Source: Liquidambar formosana
Taxonomy: Eukaryota > Streptophyta > Magnoliopsida > Saxifragales > Altingiaceae
Length of the DNA stretch: 64,000 nt
Assembly: GCA_039720395.1 (NCBI GenBank)
Contig: CM077824.1
Span: forward strand, 31,029,859 to 31,093,858
Direction: 5' to 3'
This document shows positions 47,737 to 64,000 of this stretch, piece after piece; the stretch's first letter is position 1, and each line of letters begins with the position of its first letter. The translations under genes were made by a program, and so were the position numbers. The notes below the pieces were generated by a model. That model searched no databases. It was not told where the DNA came from and worked only from the letters and a program-made list of their open reading frames with translations.

Positions 47737-47744
47737 TATTTATA
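47737..47744 (-). promoter_or_regulatory. TATA box of the antisense PMD gene in Element 2
   Basis: The minus strand reads CACTATAAATAGGGCCC, a near-ideal plant TATA box, 100 bp upstream of the ATG at 47636. It marks a dedicated antisense promoter inside the element and outside the LTR. Confidence 0.75.
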
Positions 47745-48023
47745 GTGGAGGGGATCATCATTGTGCCTCGAAGCTGAAGAGACGCCACTGTTGTTACGTC
47801 GGATCGGTGTCTCGTCACATTTAATGTAATGCTTTGCCTCGCTGAACACGAGCCAGACACGTCATCCGAGTAACTGGTCATCAAGGGTCATGTCGGATGT
47901 AGGCATTAAATGTTGCTAAAAAAAAAAAAAGCAAACCCATACTTCTGCAGAATCGACACGATGGTACAACTTCTGCCGATGAATTGTACCTGGTCTGACA
48001 TTATTTTCTTTACCCGGCAGATG

Positions 48024-48076
48024 CATGCTTGCACGCAATCCGCACGAGCAGCTCACGTGCAAGCATGGGGGCAAAA
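48024..48076 (+). promoter_or_regulatory. 12-bp perfect stem-loop abutting the polypurine tract of Element 2
   Basis: CATGCTTGCACG (48024-48035) and CGTGCAAGCATG (48056-48067) form a perfect stem with a 20-base loop. The purine tract GGGGGCAAAA (48067-48076) begins at its base and ends at the 3' LTR TG. Confidence 0.7.
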
Positions 48077-49174
48077 TGTTGATACCCTAAAATGCCAAAG
48101 CCACGTCGAACCAACCACAGCTTGCCACATGGAAAGTTGACCAACAAGGCTAACCCATATCACCACTACAGATGCCTGGCTGGCATCACTAGGTCGATCT
48201 TACATTAGTGGCCACGTCGCCCACATTCTCCAATGTACCCCCGAGGGGAGCGTCCACCCCCCTCGAGGATGCCCCTCCCCAAAGGGACGCCTTCAATATC
48301 GAGGATGCCCGTACTATCCTGATATAGGTCGTCACGACCTCTTCGAGTCGGATGCCTGTCACATCGCGTGAATGGGAGTCGAGGCTGGTGATCTACTTGA
48401 TCCCCCTCGAAGTACCCTGAGGTATGGTCCTAATTCAATAACTAGCCTGGGTCGAGGTAGAGCCCGGGGGGCTTGATCGCGAGCTTGACCCTCAAGCAAG
48501 GTCGCTTGGCCTTAGCTCCTCTCAAATACTTGGGACATTTGGAGGATCTTGGTATGGTGGATGGGGAGAAGGCTCTCTAAGGAGGTCGCACCCATGGCAT
48601 CGGGAATTGCACCTCTATAGTCGATCTGGGGTACAGTTGGGAAGTGATTTGACACAACAACAACCTCGAAAAGACGATGGGACAGCTGACAGGTCAAACC
48701 CATACCTCGTACAGGCGAAAAGCCTTACAGGCATAGGTGTCAGCACCAGAATAGGGTATGGCAGCCGACCTACCCAGAAGGGTCTAGGTCTGCTGCCCCA
48801 TTACCTTAGGTCTGCTACCACCTGCACCAAGCAGCTGTCCCCAGTTTTTGACACTATAAAAGGCCTCACTTGACCTCATTAAGGCGGCATTCAATCCCCT
48901 CACCAACAACACCAACAATCAAGGAATCTCTTCCTTGATTCAAGGGATTCTCCGAAAAGGCTTCATTTGGACTGAAGCTTCTCCAATACGGGTCGCGCCC
49001 ATCTAGGTCAACTCTCTCTCTCTGCCCATCTCCCACTCCCAAGCTACCCCCAGGTCGCTTCTCTCTTTCCTCCACCTGGATTTCTCCACTTGTCTCACCA
49101 TCATACGTGGCTAACCTCCTTGAATACGACCCACGTGGGCCCTATTGACTCCACGTCGCAACGACCCACAAACA
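48077..49174 (+). repeat. Element 2 3' LTR
   Basis: 1098 bp, very similar to 34071-35167. TATAAAA at 48855-48861 (ACACTATAAAAGGCCTC) is the probable core promoter. AGGTCGTCACGACCT near 48326 is a short palindrome also present in the 5' LTR. Confidence 0.94.
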
Positions 49175-49810
49175 ATACCATAGCATCAGCTGAAGCTTAT
49201 CTGAATGGAACTGTATATATATATATATATTGTGTATTCTATATAGAAAGTGTGTTTCATCAAAAGAGAAAAAAAAAAAATCTAAGGAACTAAAATGAGA
49301 GATAGAGAGAGTAATATCGGTGAGTCTTGTGAAATCTACGTAGGAAGAGAGATAAAAGGAGAGTTTTGGGTTAAAATGCTTAATATAGGCTTTGGATCCT
49401 AATAATGGCAAAATAAGGCATTCATGTACAAAATAAGGGTGAAGTTGGCATATTTTAAAAATTATTGGTCAAATGGTTGAATCAGTACCGTTAGTTGACT
49501 AAACTATTAGTCCCAAATTGAACACATTTGAAAGTTTGGGTACCTAATTGATTCTTTTAAACTTGAGGGTACCAAACTGAAACCTACCCAAGAACTTAGG
49601 GTAGTTTTCTGCATTTTACCTTTGTTTCATTAAATGGCCAGAAAGTCCATTTAAACCGTAGATTTTGGCTAAAAAATCCATCTAAACAATAGATTTTGAA
49701 AAAAACTTTCTTCTACAAAATTATTCAAAATGTTGTTTTCTAGTGCATAATGTTGTTAATTTTTATGAAAACTTTTTATATTTTTCATAAAACCTTAGGC
49801 ATATATATAT
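49175..49810 (-). repeat. older dispersed repeat, copy 2, right part
   Basis: Continues the repeat interrupted by Element 2 at the shared ATACC. The AGCATCAGCTGAAGCTT block, the block GGGTACCTAATTGATTC near 49538, and GTTTTCTGCATTTTACC near 49605 are reverse complements of sequence at 5192-5500. It ends at a TA run near 49803. Confidence 0.65.
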
Positions 49811-49924
49811 ATATATATATTTTGAATAAAACATTCCAAAAAGCATAAGCATCATAAGAGACCTAACATCCCAACTAGGTTGGCACCTTAAGAATCTCAA
49901 ATCGTGTGCTATTGGCTCTAAGTA

Positions 49925-50193
49925 CTCCCTTCATCCCACAAAGATAGGCTATTTTTGCAACTTTTTTTGTTCCAAAATATTTGTCCATTTTGAAAAGTCA
50001 AACCCTCTTTTTTGAACTCCCTATAATACCCCTTATTGTTTCAATAATTACTTTCAACACAAAGCCCAATAAAAATTAAGAAAAGGTATTTTTGGAAAAA
50101 TAGAGTTTAATACATGAAAAATCAATTTGATGATGATTTTTCTTAAATTTCGTGTTTGGTCAAACGTGGCCTATTTTTGTGGTACGAAAGGAG
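49925..50193. mobile_element. Stowaway-like MITE (269 bp)
   Basis: Terminal inverted repeats are CTCCCTTCATCCCACAAAG and (reverse complement of the right end) CTCCTTTCGTACCACAAAA, bounded by TA on both sides (49923-49924, 50194-50195). These are the ends and TA target of Tc1/mariner-derived Stowaway elements. No coding capacity. Confidence 0.88.
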
Positions 50194-51604
50194 TATTATT
50201 AATAAAAGAATAGAAAACAATACGGAAGAAGAAAAGAAAAAAGAGTGAAAATAAGCAAACACTCGGGTGACAATAGCCGCATCAAAAAAAAAGAAAGAAA
50301 AAAGGATAATTTCATATAATGGAATGGTGAAATCTTAGTTCAGGTAATTTAAAATCTTGACTCCACCCCTAATCAAGAGTATCCAGAGTTTAGTCTCAAG
50401 CCCGAGTTAGCTAGGCCTATGGATATCCTCCCTCATAACATGACTATATTAAAAGTTTAGAACAATGAGCAAATTTCTATCTAAAACTTGGACCAAATTC
50501 TGTTACTTGAGCCTGACTTTCTTCTTAATTCAACTGGTTGGGCTGGAATAAAATCAATCTGACCATGTTTATTTTAATATTCGGATGCTAATGATTTGTC
50601 AATTTATATGATGCAAGGACTTGTATTGTGGGAGATTATTAATATGATAGGATATATTAATCATTTGGGAAAGGAAAATGCTATTCATCGTTAATTTTTT
50701 TTTTCTAATGACACGGATACTAACATGGCATGCATTTGGAAAACACAAAAAGCAATCATACGTTAATATGACTAATGCAACATCATTAGGGAAAAAAATT
50801 AAAAAATAAATAGTATTACTCTTTGGAAAAATATATTTATATGTATTTTTTTAAAAATGTTTTTTTCACGAATACTCTTTGTCAGCAACCTTATGGGTAG
50901 AATAGTTGGTCTTAGTACGTACGAACGGCTTACGGAGTAGAATATTTTAAGTTTGACTCTCTTCTTCGTACCGGTTGCTATTTAGGCTTTTCAAATATTA
51001 ATTGATGCCGAGTAGACCATGGCTTTTTCTATGAGCAAAAATTAGTTTGACCAAATATTTGAATACAGCATCGGCCAGAATAAATAAATAAATAAAAATA
51101 AAGTAAAGAATAGAGGAATACTCTCTATTTATGAATTTCAAAATTTACTTGAACACTCTCAGAATGTGAATGCGTCGTCCTATTTTCAAAATCTATGGTC
51201 ATAAAAGTGGATAAGAAAGATTCCTCCAGCCTAGCAATTCTTAACTTTTTGTTTTTTTGGTTGAAATAATTGACATTTTGGAACCCTCCATGGCAAGAAG
51301 GACAAAGAGGGGTCGGTTGGCTGTGGGGTAATTAGAAGCATGAGATTTAGAAATATATGCAGTTTTTCGTTCAAATTCAAAGGTGATATCAGTTTTGGAT
51401 GTTTCTTCTTAATAGCCTTTGGATAGAGTAGGTTTGGGTACTAAAAGAAAATGATATTTGAGCATGATTATTTGAGTAATTTAGCAGCTTTCTTATGGGG
51501 TTTTTTTTTTTTTTGGACGGTAGCTTTCTTCTAGGTTAGGGTTTGTCTCTTTGACTTTCGTTTGAGCCGAAGTTGCATCAGCAATTCATTTGTTGTATCA
51601 TGAG
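50194..51604. other. intergenic DNA without a supported gene
   Basis: AT-rich sequence with A runs; nothing coding or structured was recognised. Right of the Stowaway element, GGGTGACAATAGCC (about 50265) repeats a motif also seen at about 4935, inside the left flank of copy 1 of the older repeat. Confidence 0.45.
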
Positions 51605-52138
51605 TAGGGGTGGCAATGAGACGGGTACCTTTATCCCATTGAAGATAATATCTTCTCAAACTCATCCCAATCCCATGTTGGGACAGGATGGGACGGGTTT
51701 TGTTAGGTCATTTGCATTGATAGACAACAAATTTTATTTTAAAAAGGAAAGAAAAAACCAAATCCTAAATCACACATTTTACTCGTAGATTTTTATTTCT
51801 TATGGTTTTGGTGAAGTAAGTGCTAAAAAAATTTAAACATAAACATAAAATCATGAAGAAAAAGAAGAAGTAACCAATAGTAAATGTGGAATTCAAGAAA
51901 ATATGAAATGTATTAAAAAAGACCAATGTTTACACATCCTCAAGGCAAGGCAAGGCAAGGCAAGGCAGGGTAGGGCGGGATGGGACAACCTTAAACCATA
52001 CCCCATCCCAAATTCAGCATAGATTTTTACTTTCTCCCCAGACTTGCCCTTACTCTATTTACTTGCTCCCCAACCCCATCCCAATAAAAGGCAAGATGGG
52101 GCGAGATATCTGCTTTGTCAGGTTCATTGCCATCCTTA
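51605..52138. mobile_element. hAT-like non-autonomous element (534 bp)
   Basis: The ends TAGGGGTGGCAATGAG and, reverse complemented, TAAGGATGGCAATGAA match at 13 of 16 positions. The 8-bp direct duplication ATCATGAG lies on both sides (51597-51604, 52139-52146), the size made by hAT transposases. Internally there is a GGCAA minisatellite (51943-51970) and GGGATGGGAC-type repeats. No transposase remains. Confidence 0.88.
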
Positions 52139-52146
52139 ATCATGAG

Positions 52147-53482
52147 TAGGCTTAGGATAAGACTTTCGTTGTGTTATCCGGCCCATTCCCTGCATGTACT
52201 ATACTATTTTTTGGTACAATGAGAAGGGTTCAAACTTCAAACCTCTAACCTATTCTACTCCTACCATTTATCACACCCTCATCACCACTTGGCTTGCATG
52301 TATTATACTATTATTGTTCTGATTGTTAGATAGGAGTGGGTAGACAATTATTCCTAATAGAATTGTTACACAAGCTTAGTTATGTTTGTCGATTTGGTTC
52401 CTTCATCTTATCTGTTCATTTAGTAAAATTGATTCTACAAAAATTCTATTTGATTTAGTTAGCTTCGCTAATCCCACTAGAATAATCTTTTTTTTTTTTT
52501 TCTACCTCCAATCAATTTGATTGGTTTGAGTAGATGATCACATACTAGACTTGGAATGGATTAGACATAATGGTTGACATAAAATATGTTATAATGTGCA
52601 AAGTTGTCATCCTTTGGTGATCATCTTTAATTGGGCATTCAAAAATGTCTGGATAATAAAGTTCTTACTTTGCATGTCGGGGAAAAGATAAATTTCAACC
52701 AATTGCATTCCAATGTTCTCTCTCAAAAGGCAAAGTGATGTACCAAAAAGGAAGGAAAAATAGTAGGGGAATTACATAATGGTCCGGTTACGGTAAATAA
52801 TTACAAATCAATATAATTAATTAATAATTACAAATAGATAACTGTCAACTTAATCAGGAATAACTAAAGTTACTACTCGAAAAATCCAGAGACATGCTGA
52901 TATAAGGTGGTGGAACCACCAGTTCTTTACACTTTTCCCCGTTACTATTAGGGGGAAATTACCTTTTTGGTGATTTTTCTATTACACCCAACGTAATGGG
53001 CGGAACCAAATTCAACGTAAAGCATGCGCTTTTACCTTTCTCACCTTTCTTCACCCAACCAATCAATGGCCAAACCCCACAACCCGAATCTGCAAGCAAA
53101 GCCACCCTTTCTTTCCCTCTTCAATCTAATACACACATACACCGTACATGTGAACGCTTTTATCCTTTCCTTTTTCCACTCTAGAGTATTGTTCTTTTCT
53201 TCTCCCATTACACTTACATACTGAAGATGGCTTAAAAATTTTAATAATGTAATAACCAAGGCAAACTAGCAAACACAAAGATCTTTGGGCTTAGTTTACG
53301 AGGTTCTTTTTGGAATTAATTGCTTGATAAGGAAGGAATCACTGAGATTCTCCCTCAAGTGGGCGGTTTTGAAAGGGTTGGGATAATTCCTATATCCTTG
53401 CTGAAGGTTCTTCTGCTGTTGGCATGCAGCGAGATATTCTATATTTTTTGCTTTCCCGTTGTAATTGTGGCCTGCATTCTAC
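52147..53482. other. upstream region of the GH5 gene
   Basis: No coding frame with support. It should hold the promoter and 5' leader of the gene at 53483, but I cannot fix a TATA box or start site; a leader intron is possible. A T-run lies at 52489-52501. Confidence 0.45.
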
Positions 53483-60312
<6,830 letters not shown>

Positions 60313-60604
60313 TAGATGGAGCCTGAGGCAACCCACAGTTGAGGAGGAAGATCTAAATACAGCTCTTCTTTGTTCTTTGGTGCTCAACCATCACACTCAA
60401 ATATAATGCATATTTGCTAGTGAAGCAAAATATGTTGTTAGAGCAGAAAATATTGAGAGGAAAAAAAATGATCTTCCTGTAAAAATATTGAGGCTACATT
60501 TGTTACACTCATTTTTAATAATACACAGGAAAATTTACTCCTGTTTTTTTTCCATCGCTATTGATTTCTGTGAACACTCATCCCATATGACTTCAATCTA
60601 TAAT

Positions 60605-62131
60605 CTATAGCCATTTTTTATAAACCAAAATGTAAACTCTCTTGACTACCTGGCCAACTGAAAAATACCCTAGGAAAAGCACGACCAAAAACCCAAAATA
60701 TGACAGCGGCAGGGTAGTGAACCCCATGACTTCCCCAACTGGTGTGAAGGGAATTGCAATTCCAATGGCAGAAATCAAGACTGTAGAACAAAGCACGGGC
60801 CACGAAGCAACCTCCTGAATGAAGGGAATTTTCTCAGTTCGGATCAAGTGGATAATTAGGGTTTGCATGAGAAGCCCTTCGACAAACCAAGCGGAATGGA
60901 AGAATCTAGCATCCAATGGGGTGTCACCCTTATAATAGAACCAAAGGAACACAAGGGTGGCTACATCACAGAGAGTACACACAGGTGCATTCCATAATAT
61001 GAACAGAGGTAAGCCTTTCCGGGACCATCTCTGTGGGGTTTTCACATAATCCTCTTCCATCTTGTCCCAAGGGATTGCAATCTGGCCCACATTATACAAG
61101 AAGTTTTGTGTGAGAAGCTGCCTTGAGGTCAATGGCTCAAATTGAAGGAACAAGGTTGCTATGAGGAGTGAGAGAACACTTCCTATATTGGCAACAACTG
61201 ACATTTTTATATACTTCATGGTGTTCCCAAAAGTAAGTCGACCTCGCTCAACTCCGGCAACTAGGACATTGAGGTCTTTTTCGAGCAAGATAATGTCAGC
61301 ACAGTCTTTTGCAACTGATGCCCCTGAGTCTACTGATATCCCCACATTGGCAGCGTCCAATGCAAGTGAGTCATTAATTCCATCTCCCAAGAAACCAACA
61401 ACATGGTTTCCAATCATCTGCAAGGACTGTACTATTCGGAGTTTCTGAGTTGGTGTGAGCCGAGCCAGTACTGTTGCTCTTTTAACGGTCTCATGGAAGG
61501 CATCCTGATTGAGTAGCTCGAGCTCGGGTCCTGTAATCACATGGGTGGTCCTGATGCCAACTTCCTTGCAAACCTTTATTGCAAGGGACAGTGAGTCACC
61601 TGTTAATACTTTTGCTTTTACTCCCTTCTCTGCCAGGCGCCACAGAGCTTGCTTTGCCGAGTCCTTGGGTGGATCAAAGAACGTTATAAGGCCAAGAAAC
61701 ACCATGTCAGATTCAACAGTCTCCTCATTGGAAATGCTGCCATCACTTGTTTGCTGCAACAAAATAAGTATTACTGTAGTGTAAGTAAACACTTCAAGGT
61801 GAATGAATTCTTCTTGACTGGTTGCCATTCTCACTCTCCTGCCTCTTTTCCATGAAGTTGGCAGCATGATACTTGAGAGCTATGATGCAATTAGCAAAAT
61901 ATTGTTCAAAATTTTTGTCAAATGTGGCTGCTAGGTTTTGGAACTTGGATCTTGATAAAGGAATTTAGATCACAAACTATTGAACCATAGCCTGGCACCT
62001 TGTACATTTGTAATCCTTTCTTATATTTAAGAATAATCTGATTTATTTATACGCTGCATATTTTCAAACATACATGAAGTCATCCAGGTATTGTGTATAT
62101 AAAAGTTCTTAGATTCCTGGTTTACTTAGCA

Positions 62132-62166
<35 letters not shown>

Positions 62167-63780
62167 AGTTCTTAGGTGCTTTAAAATTAACACTCTTGTG
62201 CTCTCCCACTCCCACTCAACTAGGCATTCTGATTTAATGCGTTTTGCTTAGACAGTAAGATCCTGAAAATATTTCTTTATATTACAATATTTCAAATGAA
62301 GGCGAAACAAAGAAATTAGTCGCTGCAAGCTTTCAACAGAGTGCTAATTGTAAATATATCCTGCAAATATGTAGATGCAAAAGATAAAAATTTTCATATA
62401 GATGTATACATTTATTACCTTAATGAACAATATTTTATGAAAATTTTCCACTTAAATTAATATGTCATTTATTACCTTAATGAACAATATGCAAATATGT
62501 AGATGTAGATACTAATGATGAATTAGCTTAAAGAAAGAGAGTAAACCAGAAGATATTGTAGCATAAGTATTTTAGTGTTTGTGAGATGATTCCATGAAGA
62601 AAGTGGAAAAATTATTGCTCTAGGGTTTTTTTTTGGGCGGGGGGGGGGGGGGGGGGGGGTTTCCATTTATTTATTATTTTTTCTCTTTTAGGATATATAT
62701 ATATATATATATATAGATGTATACATATCTGTTTGCATGTGTGCGTGTATCTGATTTTTACATTTTTTTTTTTTTTTTAAGTTAAGATATCTGATTTTCT
62801 ACTTGAATATCCTATACCACAAGTGAAATATATATTCAGCCACAGTATCTGATTTTTCTTTAAATAAAAATCCTTGCTTCATCAAAAAATAAATAAATAA
62901 ATGTAGACTAGAATTCAGTTGAAACCAGACTTTCTCATCATGAAAGCAGAAGAAAATGCAAAAAGGGAAAGATAGTTGCGTATGATTGAAATCTTAAATG
63001 AACAATATGCTATTAATGGAATGTCATTGAAATTGACTACTAAGGTAAGCATGTTTTAAAATCAATAAGAACTAAATGAAGCTAACTAAAACTGATGAAA
63101 CATGCAATCAATAAGTAGCCAGAAAGAGTTAAAATAAAATACAATAAAATAAGAGAGATGAAAAGTGATCAGACGCACCGGACTTAGCCTCTTTATTGCT
63201 ACTCCTATAACCCGTAGTCCCTCATTGCTTATTTCTTCCACCTTATTTAGAACCCTCTGCTGGTCTTCCAGAGAAAAAGTTGTGATTGCACCAGTATCTA
63301 CATGCTCAATAAAAGAACAAGGTTTCATTACTTCCTCTAGCGCTCCCTTGGTTATAACAAGCCTATCGAGAAATTGGCTGCTTTTGTCTTTTGCAACCGA
63401 TTCTGTTTCCAAGATAACCGATACCATTCTTCGTGTAAAATCAAAAGGAATCTCATCTATCTTTTTCCATTTGGATGGCTGGAACCTGTATCCATTTGTA
63501 TATACATACGCCAAAATTGCAGCGTCCAGAGGATACCTCTGTTCAGTTTTAAAGTAAGCATTTAGGAAGGCAAAGTGTAAGACCTTTTCTCTGGGTAAAC
63601 CCCAGCTGTCAAGATGATCAACCATGATTGCATGGTTCATGGTGAGTGTGCCAGTCTTGTCAATGCATAGTATATCCCTGTAAAAATAATAATAAAATAA
63701 AAAAATGATTAGATATTAAGTTTTGAAACGAGAGAGTGTATGAATTAAAAATATCTAGAAACAGATCAAATGAACCAGGT

Positions 63781-63828
<48 letters not shown>

Positions 63829-64000
63829 AACAGCATCTCTTCTGCTAAGTTGAGCATCTAAATGAAGTAGTTTTTGCTTTTCAGCACACGGAGAAGGCTT
63901 CATAGCTTATTCGGGGTTGGTTCTTGTTGTCCAAAACAATGTCTCCTAATTATTTGTTGTAATAGATGGGTAGTATCAGTCTAAAACTATTTACCTGGTT
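60605..64000 (-). CDS. PH1: P3B-type ATPase, MgtA/PH1-like (3' part, gene runs off the window)
   Basis: Two exons are visible: 63677-63179 and 61753-60605 (TAG at 60605-60607). The first carries the phosphorylation loop CIDKTGTLTMNHA (about 63665-63630) and nucleotide-binding segments (RYPLDAAILAYVYTNG, RRMVSVILETE, VITKGALEEVM). The second carries LITFFDPPKD, KVLTGDSLSLA, VVGFLGDGINDSLALD and the C-terminal membrane helices. Both exon ends meet in phase 0; exon 63677 begins with the last base of a split codon, so at least one more exon lies beyond 64000. Closest by memory are bacterial Mg-transporting ATPases and petunia PH1, a tonoplast partner of the PH5 proton pump in vacuolar hyperacidification. 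Introns exclude bacterial contamination. Confidence 0.88.
62136..62164. repeat. TA microsatellite in PH1-like intron
   Basis: About 14 TA dinucleotides. A second run is at 62693-62714. Confidence 0.9.
62639..62659. repeat. G21 homopolymer in PH1-like intron
   Basis: Twenty-one consecutive G after TTTTTTTTGGGC. Its length is error-prone in any sequencing method. Confidence 0.9.
63785..63825. repeat. GA microsatellite in PH1-like intron
   Basis: About 20 GA dinucleotides. Confidence 0.9.

Larger units (their letters stand above)
34071..49174 (+). mobile_element. Element 2: complete but decayed Tat-type Ty3/gypsy retrotransposon with an antisense PMD gene
   Basis: LTRs are at 34071-35167 and 48077-49174 (1097 and 1098 bp; TGTTGATAC...AAACA), flanked by ATACC at 34066-34070 and 49175-49179. 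The primer site nearly matches that of Element 1. Gag, protease, RT, RNase H, second RNase H and integrase are recognisable on the plus strand but broken. A PMD gene lies antisense at 41640-47636 and is itself interrupted by a solo LTR. LTR and coding sequences differ strongly from Element 1, so this is a separate family. Confidence 0.94.

Noticed and set aside
60605..63677. Bacterial MgtA contamination
   Set aside because: The coding sequence is split by a 1425-bp intron with correct splice sites and phase, in plant-like sequence.
63990..64000. Possible upstream exon end (CAG|GTAAAT on the minus strand) of the P3B ATPase
   Set aside because: Only a few bases of the putative exon are in the window; the reading frame cannot be tested.

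Overview
This is a nuclear segment of a flowering-plant genome. The sequence is AT-rich, the genes have spliceosomal introns, and most of the window is transposable-element DNA. Two host genes lie at the right end. One is a ten-exon secreted GH5 beta-glucosidase-type gene with a fascin-like domain (53483-60312, +). The other is the 3' part of a P3B-type ATPase of the bacterial MgtA / petunia PH1 family (60605 to beyond 64000, -). They converge with about 290 bp between them. The species cannot be named from the sequence.

Layout: 1-4124 is gene-poor. 4125-4524 is a complete TRIM (miniature LTR element). 4980-5886 and 24666-25860 are the halves of an older repeat, interrupted by Element 1 (5892-24660), a complete 18.8-kb Ty3/gypsy element of Tat/Ogre type with a 5-bp target duplication (CCTGT). 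25861-29929 holds no supported gene. 29930-31975 is a decayed FAR1/MULE transposase gene. 33170-34070 and 49175-49810 are the halves of an inverted copy of the older repeat, interrupted by Element 2 (34071-49174), a second 15.1-kb Tat-type element (duplication ATACC). Element 2 itself contains a solo LTR (42635-45311, duplication ACCTC). A Stowaway-like MITE (49925-50193) and an hAT-like MITE (51605-52138, duplication ATCATGAG) follow, then the host genes.

The most interesting content is on the minus strand of the two retrotransposons. Besides sense gag-protease-RT-RNase H-integrase, Element 1 carries two genes in antisense orientation between integrase and 3' LTR. One is a DUF7745-like gene (15860-17077). 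The other is a plant-mobile-domain (PMD) gene with canonical introns; its first six coding exons (539 codons, 20286 down to 17808) are open and all join in phase 0. Element 2 also has an antisense PMD gene, with a clear TATAAATA box, but it is broken by stops and by the solo LTR. In Element 1 an imperfect palindrome of about 82 bp, rich in GGACGG/CCGTCC, lies in both LTRs upstream of the TATA box and again just upstream of each antisense gene. This suggests three transcription units under one cis-element. A 168-bp intron with matching phases lies exactly over the protease/RT stop codon of Element 1. Its gag-pol is nevertheless damaged (two apparent frameshifts and four further in-frame stops), so the copy is not autonomous. 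Its 3' region contains a 74-bp tandem array, which is satellite-like.

Extra antisense ORFs, introns and variable 3' tandem repeats are known for Tat/Ogre elements, and PMD genes are known to be carried by retrotransposons. The shared palindrome, the pairing of DUF7745 with PMD in one element, and the retention of an intron-containing reading frame next to a decayed gag-pol are what I would look at first.
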